DNA of 64,000 bases, taken from positions 62,001 through 126,000 of the forward strand of contig CANNZV010000858.1 of NCBI GenBank assembly GCA_947561585.1, read 5' to 3'. A program made the position numbers and the translations under genes. Below the pieces are notes generated by a model. It searched no databases, had not been told where the DNA came from, and was given only the letters and a program-made list of their open reading frames with translations. Below, in pieces: positions 60,801-64,000 of the stretch. The stretch's first letter is position 1, and each line of letters begins with the position of its first letter. This DNA is from Caprella mutica (lineage: Eukaryota; Arthropoda; Malacostraca; Amphipoda; Caprellidae).

Positions 60801-60905
60801 AAAACACACCACAATATACAAAATATTCAATAAATTATTCAATTCATAGCTAAGAAATAAATTTATATTTTTAATTAATTTTAAATTTTACAGATATGGG
60901 CCTAA
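45739..60905 (+). CDS. GNB5: G protein subunit beta-5, nine coding exons
   Basis: Exons 45739-45847, 49203-49339, 50160-50278, 51171-51297, 52384-52527, 57452-57592, 58064-58160, 60607-60773 and 60894-60905 join in frame through GT-AG introns to 350 residues plus TAA, close to the ~353 of the vertebrate short form. Residues 1-36 form the N-terminal coiled coil ([14 protein letters not shown]); the rest is a seven-blade WD40 propeller. Family signatures: [97 protein letters not shown] and [18 protein letters not shown]. In animals G beta-5 pairs with R7 RGS proteins to speed G-alpha GTP hydrolysis. The first exon starts at 45726 with open frame upstream of ATG, so a longer N-terminus from an unseen exon is possible. 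Confidence 0.95.
45857..45973. mobile_element. Small MITE in intron 1, GATCGTAAATGT arm
   Basis: A degraded member of the GGGTAAGTT family starting about 10 bp after the exon 1 donor. ATTGGGCAGTGACACATTAGCGATCAT is echoed inversely by TTGATCGTAAATGTAG then CCGAAAACTCAGAACTTACC at the right. Confidence 0.55.
46650..48583. mobile_element. hAT-type transposon with 8-bp target duplication, carrying a minisatellite
   Basis: CAGGGTTGGCAAGGTAGG at the left matches the inverse of CCTAACCAACCCTG at the right. The target duplication GCTACAGT is exact (46642-46649 and 48584-48591). Subterminal tracts of GTTTCCCCCAGGTTTCCCCC and their inverse occur at both ends. No transposase is encoded; 1.15 kb of the interior is the 21-bp array. 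It lies in G beta-5 intron 1. Confidence 0.9.
46783..47932. repeat. 21-bp minisatellite TGTCTGTGTGCTCCTTTACAA, about 55 units
   Basis: The first part has the CTCCTTTACAA form and the latter part CCCCTTCACAA. A ~180-bp block including CTCCCAATGTCTGTGTGCCC is repeated (around 47150 and 47340). Being a multiple of three with no stop in any plus frame, it yields 380-410-codon open frames in all three plus frames and long ones on the minus strand. None looks like a gene. Confidence 0.95.
48926..49134. mobile_element. MITE, CTCTATAGTGAA family (intron 1)
   Basis: AAATCCTCTATAGTGAAAGT, then AGAGTCCTGAGTAAG, pairs with the inverse CTTACTGAGGACTCTACATT then CACTATAGAGGATTT. It ends about 70 bp before the exon 2 acceptor. 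Confidence 0.8.
49203..49339 (+). CDS. GNB5: G beta-5 exon 2
   Basis: Acceptor CTGTTTTCCAG, donor CAG followed by GTAAAC. Encodes [20 protein letters not shown] then [14 protein letters not shown] and KRHLVSSSQ, the first propeller blade. Confidence 0.95.
49428..49567. mobile_element. MITE, CTCTATAGTGAA family (intron 2)
   Basis: ACTCTATTGTGAATGTAGTG, then TCCTGAGTAAGGAAGTA, mirrors TACTTCCTTACTCAGGACAC then TACATTCACTATAGAAGA. Confidence 0.8.
49936..50141. mobile_element. MITE, GGGTAAGTT/CGAAAATGTGG family (intron 2)
   Basis: TTAGGATAAGAACCGAATTA then CGGACAGTTTCACATATTCG mirrors TGTCCGAAAATGTGGAACCA then TCCGATAATTAATTAG and CTCACCCTAA. The right end is about 20 bp from the exon 3 acceptor. 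Confidence 0.7.
50160..50278 (+). CDS. GNB5: G beta-5 exon 3
   Basis: Acceptor CCCCTTCCACAG, donor GG followed by GTGAGT, ending in phase 2. Encodes [20 protein letters not shown] then [20 protein letters not shown]. Confidence 0.95.
50515..50633. mobile_element. Compact palindromic MITE, CAGTACTC/GTCCGAGTGCTG family
   Basis: TCAGTACTCAGACAGTGGGTGTTTACAT mirrors ATGTTGACCCCCATTGTCCGAGTGCTGTGA in shortened form: CAGTACTCAGACAGTGGGTG on the left, CATTGTCCGAGTGCTGTGAG on the right. It is the unexpanded relative of the minisatellite-bearing palindromes at 21.0 and 27.5 kb. Arms of another copy lie at 49355-49380 and 49847-49880. Confidence 0.75.
50639..51108. mobile_element. TTAA-type MITE in intron 3 (AGGGACAGTAAAAATG ends)
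   Basis: CCCTTAAAGGGACAGT at the left and TAATGTCCCTTTATCG at the right give inverted AGGGACA ends flanked by TTAA and TTAT. Internal GGGGCGCTGCGAATTG and GTAGGTGGCGCTGAA recall the TTAA element at 38.1 kb. A related fragment (AAAATGTTGTTAGCAATTAG, AGTGGCGCTGCGATCGG) lies at 62.29-62.48 kb. Confidence 0.65.
51171..51297 (+). CDS. GNB5: G beta-5 exon 4
   Basis: Acceptor ATGTTTTCAG, donor CAG followed by GTGAAT. Encodes [20 protein letters not shown] then [20 protein letters not shown] and QQ. Confidence 0.95.
51391..52262. repeat. 16-bp minisatellite CATTACTCGAGTTCTC in intron 4
   Basis: About 40 units of CATTACTCGAGTTYTC (51585-52245), with CATTACTTGAATTC variants mainly in the first third. 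Edges read CTTAGTTATGAAGTATTG (51401) and CTTCATAACTCAAAATCA (52228), inverse to each other, so the array may have grown inside one end of a small inverted-repeat element. Open frames across it are artefacts. Confidence 0.9.
52384..52527 (+). CDS. GNB5: G beta-5 exon 5
   Basis: Acceptor CCCCATCCCCCTCAG, donor GGG followed by GTGAGT, phase 0. Encodes [20 protein letters not shown] then [20 protein letters not shown] and TGNTFVSG. Just upstream (52311-52358) is a right half of the GGGTAAGTT MITE family. Confidence 0.95.
53593..54214 (+). mobile_element. 3' fragment of a second LINE, nested in the first
   Basis: The frame reads [20 protein letters not shown], then [16 protein letters not shown] and [20 protein letters not shown], the C-terminal zinc-knuckle-like end of jockey/RTE-like LINE proteins (LRxGHxPxLxxYxxRI, CxxCxxxxxTxxHxLxxCP). 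It ends in GGGGCTAAACAACAACAACAAC, a simple-repeat 3' tail, after which the first LINE resumes. It is GC-richer than its surroundings, which suggests later arrival. Confidence 0.7.
54424..55489. mobile_element. DNA element with five-unit tandem inverted termini (GGACAAAATGCCTAAC)
   Basis: Left end: GGACAAAATGCCTAC followed by four ~16-bp GGACAAAATGCYTAAC units. The right end, inverse: GGACAGAATGCCTAC followed by four units (one GGACAAAAGGCCTAAT, one GGACGAAATGCCTAAC). Both ends have a first unit one base short and a last unit ending CCTAAA, so the arrays align unit for unit. The ~900-bp interior is AT-rich and non-coding. It interrupts the LINE open region, which proves insertion. No target duplication is apparent. 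Confidence 0.85.
56425..56655. other. Remainder of intron 5 before the array
   Basis: AT-rich sequence with no recognised feature. The branch point of exon 6 may lie here or inside the array. Confidence 0.4.
56656..57451 (+). repeat. 41-bp minisatellite made of the exon 6 splice acceptor and exon start
   Basis: Units at a strict 41-bp step (from 56711 to 57449) read TTACTTTCTCAG, GGGTGTGACAAAATGGCG, CTAATCTGACRT. TTTCTCAG is the acceptor and GGGTGTGACAAAATGGCGCT are the first bases of exon 6. Counting the first degenerate unit (56669, with CAT instead of CAG) there are 20 units, the last being the real exon. Every upstream copy has AATCTGA, giving GCDKMALI then a TGA stop, where the real exon continues AATCTGGGAC. 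Confidence 0.95.
57452..57592 (+). CDS. GNB5: G beta-5 exon 6, last unit of the acceptor array
   Basis: Acceptor TTTTCTCAG, donor ACG followed by GTAATG, phase 0 at both ends. Encodes [20 protein letters not shown], then [20 protein letters not shown] and TGSDDST. The first eight codons are identical in sequence to the upstream decoy copies. Confidence 0.95.
57593..58063. other. Intron 6
   Basis: AT-rich; nothing recognised beyond normal splice sites. Confidence 0.6.
58064..58160 (+). CDS. GNB5: G beta-5 exon 7
   Basis: Acceptor CCCCCTCTTTTCAG, donor GCG followed by GTGAGT, phase 1. Encodes [20 protein letters not shown] then [12 protein letters not shown]. Confidence 0.95.
58445..59512. 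mobile_element. DNA element with tandem-repeat inverted termini (GGTATATTCCACCCC), intron 7
   Basis: The left end (58445-58583) has about six inward GGTATATTCCACCCCA units. The right end (59458-59512), inverse, has CGGTATATTCCACCCC, AGGTATATTCCAACC and GTAAGTTCCACCCC. The ~870-bp interior is non-coding (short ORF 58931-59173 without support). Same architecture as 54424-55489 with an unrelated unit. Confidence 0.65.
59513..60606. other. Rest of intron 7
   Basis: AT-rich; no gene or clear element. A short minus ORF (60307-60504) has no supporting feature. Confidence 0.5.
60607..60773 (+). CDS. GNB5: G beta-5 exon 8
   Basis: Acceptor TTATTTTTTTCAG, donor CGG followed by GTAAGA. Encodes [20 protein letters not shown], then [20 protein letters not shown] and [16 protein letters not shown]. 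Confidence 0.95.
60894..60905 (+). CDS. GNB5: G beta-5 exon 9, terminal
   Basis: Acceptor AATTTTACAG, then ATATGGGCCTAA encodes IWA and stop, the conserved C-terminus of G beta proteins. The 3' untranslated region follows; no convincing AATAAA was found before the dispersed repeat at 61.11 kb. A left arm of the GGGTAAGTT MITE family lies at 60983-61030. Confidence 0.9.
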   Translation: MWA

Positions 60906-61109
60906 GCTCTTCAACAAAAGTCATTCTTGGAGAATATTTCTATTCGTCAACATAGGAACGATGTAGGTAGATACCAAAAATAGGGTAAATTAAGAGTTAT
61001 CGGACTGTTCCACATTTTCGATCATATTTATAATACCCTTTACGTTACTGTATCCCAATAGATGCTATTGTATACTTTGCTATGTTATTCGTACGTGATG
61101 ATGTTTATA

Positions 61110-61535
61110 ATTTTTTTAACGCTACTTGCAGTTTTAGAGGATAGCGCTAGTGTTATGCTCTTCAACTACGAGGTCTTAGATTTTTGTGTTAGGTAGACTC
61201 GTAGAATTCATTACTATCACCTCTTCATTTTCCTATCAGATTTTGTGTTAGGTAGACTCGTACGCTTCATTTACTATCACCTCTTCATTTTCCTCTTCCA
61301 TCCGTGAGTGCAGCCACCGGTGCTTGTGTCCCGTTTCGTCACATTCCTTGGTAAGTGACTGTATTCACGGAGTAGCTTTTCTGCATCCACTAGCTTTGTC
61401 ACCGACGGTGGTTGGTGACTTTGTTCATGAAGCCACTTTCCTTTCAGACTGCTTCTCCCAGTCCCTTGTACTTACTTTCCTTTAGACGTCGGTGGTTTGG
61501 CCTTTGGTTCCGAAGCAGACGTTTAACCCCTACTA
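61110..61535 (+). repeat. Dispersed repeat shared with 35.46-35.81 kb, with internal ~60-bp duplication
   Basis: Inverse orientation of the 35.5-kb copy: AACGCTACTTGCAGTTTTAG, GAGGATAGCGCTAGTGTTAT, GTGAGTGCAGCCACCGGTGC, then GAAGCAGACGTTTAACCCCT. GATTTTTGTGTTAGGTAGAC through ACCTCTTCATTTTCCT is present twice in tandem (about 61173-61290), unlike the 35-kb copy. Confidence 0.8.
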
Positions 61536-62560
61536 AATTAATTAAATACCTATATTGCATTTTTCTATATTTGTATGTACTATTCTTACCAAAGATAATT
61601 TATATGTTATTCCTATGGGAGGCGAAATCTTGTTAAATATTAATACATTTATACCTTCCTCCATTCAAATATCATAAATATATTTATTGGAAGATTTTAT
61701 CATAGATTTATAGCTACAAATAATATATTCATTCCAAGTGAAGATATAGCCTATATTTTATATAACTAATTCTACATCTATCTATTTCTTTACTTTCCTT
61801 AAGTATTTAAATTATTAAACATGTACTTACACTATTAAAAATGTATTTACACTATTAAAAATGTAGACCTATTTACATTCATATATAAATTAAACCATTT
61901 TGTAAATGAATCTCTGTTTTGAAGCTCGTTTCAAACTATTTTTAATTTATTTATATTTAAAATACTTCCATCTGTAGATCATGAAAATATATCTGTAAAA
62001 ATGACGATTTATTTATTTTTGCTTACATTATTAAAACTAGTGTACGCATTCCGTCAAGAATGACGGTATTTTTACTATATCAATTTTATGAACACTAATG
62101 TAATAATAATTTATGTAATAATCATTATACCTGACTTCGCTTTTACTCAAATATTTTCAACTGAATAAAATAAAATCTATTTCAGTTAGTGAAAATTATA
62201 AAGAAAATTTCCTGTACTTCTTCTTATTTAAAAAGTAAAATCAGTTGTCAAGGGACATTTAACTTTATGAAATATTGGCACTTTTTATATAAAAAATGTT
62301 GTTAGCAATTAGTTATTCACCTAATTGTGAGAATTCATTCGAAAGAAATAAAACTAACAACTAGAATTAAATGTATATATTTTCATATGCATGTAACTGT
62401 AAAGTTCACCGCATCGACAAGAGTGGCGCTGCGATCGGTTTGTTTACATAATCAGCTGTCTTTTAACGAAATTTTAAACCATAATTGTACTCCAGTATAT
62501 ATTCTATTATATGACACGTCAATGATTAAGATTAAATATAATGTAGCCTAAACTTATATA
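61536..62560. other. AT-rich intergenic stretch
   Basis: No gene recognised. 62285-62480 resembles part of the TTAA-type MITE at 50.6 kb (GTTGTTAGCAATTAGTTATT, GAGTGGCGCTGCGATCGG). Confidence 0.5.
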
Positions 62561-63553
62561 CAGTATGGGCCACAAAAATGTTTCCTCTTTCAAATACTTG
62601 TAAATCATTAACCAATGGACGAAAAAACTGTATCTTGGTCTCTTTTTCTCCGCCTTTTATTGTACTATTAACGAGTAATAACTATTTCTAACTGATGAAC
62701 ATAGTTTAAGAACAGGTAAGCAAAGAGTGAGGGTGATTATTTTTGTCATTGCGCGAAGGTCATTCTTAGAGCTAACTCTGTAATTTTACTTACTAAAAGG
62801 CAGTGAATAAAAAAGGAAAAAAATTATAATGGTAGACATTTTAATACAGGGTGTTTACACTTCTTCCTTAGAAACTATTTGTTAATAGAACAATTTCAGT
62901 TACATTTTGATCTCATTGAAGTTTTCACTATGAATATTCGTGCTTCGCTAGTTCATTGCATGGTTAAGGCCCGCTTCACACTTGCATTTTTAACAGCGCG
63001 GAAAAAAGCTCTTCCTAAAATGTGTTCACACATGCGTTTTTTCATCGTTGAAGAAAAATTTAATGTGATTTTTCCATCATCGATGAAAAAAATGCAAGTG
63101 TAAACACATTTTAAGAAGAGCTTTTTTCCGCGGTGTTCAAAATGCAAATGTGAAGCGGGTCTTAACCATGCAATAAACAAGCAAAGAACTAATATTAAGA
63201 GTGAAAACTTCAATGAGATTAAAATGTCACTGAAATTGTTCTATTTCAAAATAGTTTCCAAGGAAGAAGTGTAAGCACCCTGTATTAAAATTTCTACCAT
63301 AATATTTTTTTCCTTTAAAATAACAGATTTAGCTATAAAACTGACATTCGCGCAATGACAAAAATAGTCACCCTCACTCTTTGCTTACCTGTTCTTAAAC
63401 TATGTCCATCAGTTAAAAATAGTTTTTACTTGTTTATAAAACAATAACAGGCGGTGAAAAAGAGACCAAGTTACAGTTTTCACGTCCTTTGATTAACGAT
63501 TTATAAGCATTTGAAAAAGCGGAAACATTTTTGTGGCCCATACGGCCATACTG
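62561..63553. mobile_element. ~1-kb full-length foldback element, Tc1/mariner-like ends
   Basis: CAGTATGGGCCACAAAAATG at the left and its inverse at the right are flanked by TA. The arms are inverse to each other almost to the centre (about 63060), with landmarks AACAGGTAAGCAAAGAGTGA and its inverse. The right end has an extra ~8 bp (TACGGCCA) relative to the left. A TTCACAC-type MITE (TTAAGGCCCGCTTCACACTT at 62966 and its inverse at 63148) forms the core. ORFs at 62879-63213 on both strands are mirror images and not coding. Confidence 0.85.
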
Positions 63554-64000
63554 TATATGTGAATAAAAAACAAACAAACCGAGAGTCGGAAGAAAATTTT
63601 GCGCATGCGCTCGTGTCATTTATACTGGTTACTTTACTATTCAATAGTCCGACGCCCCAGTAGTCCGACACTTTTGTAGTTTATTACTGATTCAATATAA
63701 AATTTATGTATATCGGGGAACATCCCGCCTCCGAACCCCCCTGCCAGGTCATTAAACAATCATGAAGTGTACAGTACACAAACTAGCGGATACAACAAAC
63801 CACATTAAATAATGAAATCAAATGAGGGATTGCATGATACTAATTAATATTAGAAATAAATTAAGATAAATGAGGAATATTATAAAATTTCGAAAATCAA
63901 AGAAATGAAAAATTATTTTATTATTTAGATTAGTTATTAATTGAGTATACCTATTTATTCATTTTTATTTTATTTTAATCAACAAATAAAACGAGACTAT
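63554..64000. other. AT-rich end of the window
   Basis: No gene recognised. AATAGTCCGACGCC and CAGTAGTCCGACAC at 63640-63671 are two units of a possible tandem terminus whose partner may lie outside the window. Confidence 0.4.

Noticed and set aside
62879..63213. Opposed frames with similar text
   Set aside because: They are the two arms of a foldback element.

Overview
This is a eukaryotic nuclear window: very AT-rich, with split genes, GT-AG introns, many transposons and an unusually high load of minisatellites. The G protein beta-5 gene reads closest to arthropod orthologues as I remember them, so I infer an arthropod, possibly a crustacean. That placement is an inference, not a search result. 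There are no bacterial, phage or CRISPR features.

Layout. About 0.7-2.0 kb is a DNA element with minisatellite-like ends. At 2.5-4.1 kb (+) is a complete five-exon gene for a secreted C-type-lectin-domain protein. At 4.2-9.6 kb are further elements and AT-rich sequence. From 9 to 34 kb the window is a duplication-built region. It holds an old ~2-3 kb direct duplication (11.2-13.2 and 14.1-17.0 kb), one copy split by a TIR element; Tc1 and Harbinger transposase relics; at least nine diverged copies of a dispersed unit; and a recent ~6.5 kb tandem duplication (20.85-27.36 and 27.36-34.04 kb) with five minisatellite blocks and an exon of an SLC17-type transporter. Further SLC17-like exons on the minus strand (34.6-34.75 and 36.95-37.08 kb) flank a mariner-type transposase relic. 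At 37.4-41.1 kb are nested elements, including a hAT-type element and a TTAA element. At 42.1-42.5 kb is a possible first exon of an unrecognised Lys/Glu-rich protein.

From 45.7 to 60.9 kb (+) is an intact nine-exon G beta-5 gene (350 residues, reading frame continuous through every junction). Its introns hold a hAT element carrying a ~1.15 kb 21-bp minisatellite, a 16-bp minisatellite, a LINE interrupted by a second LINE fragment and by a DNA element, several MITE families, and a 41-bp tandem array made from the gene's own exon 6 splice acceptor. The last 3 kb hold a dispersed repeat shared with 35.5 kb and a ~1 kb foldback element.

The two intact genes are unrelated: one is a secreted lectin-fold protein, the other an intracellular signalling subunit that in animals pairs with R7 RGS proteins. 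The strongest findings are the exon 6 splice-acceptor minisatellite; a set of elements whose inverted termini are short tandem arrays; the duplicated in-frame SLC17 exon with a GC splice donor nearby; and the apparent growth of minisatellites from MITE ends.
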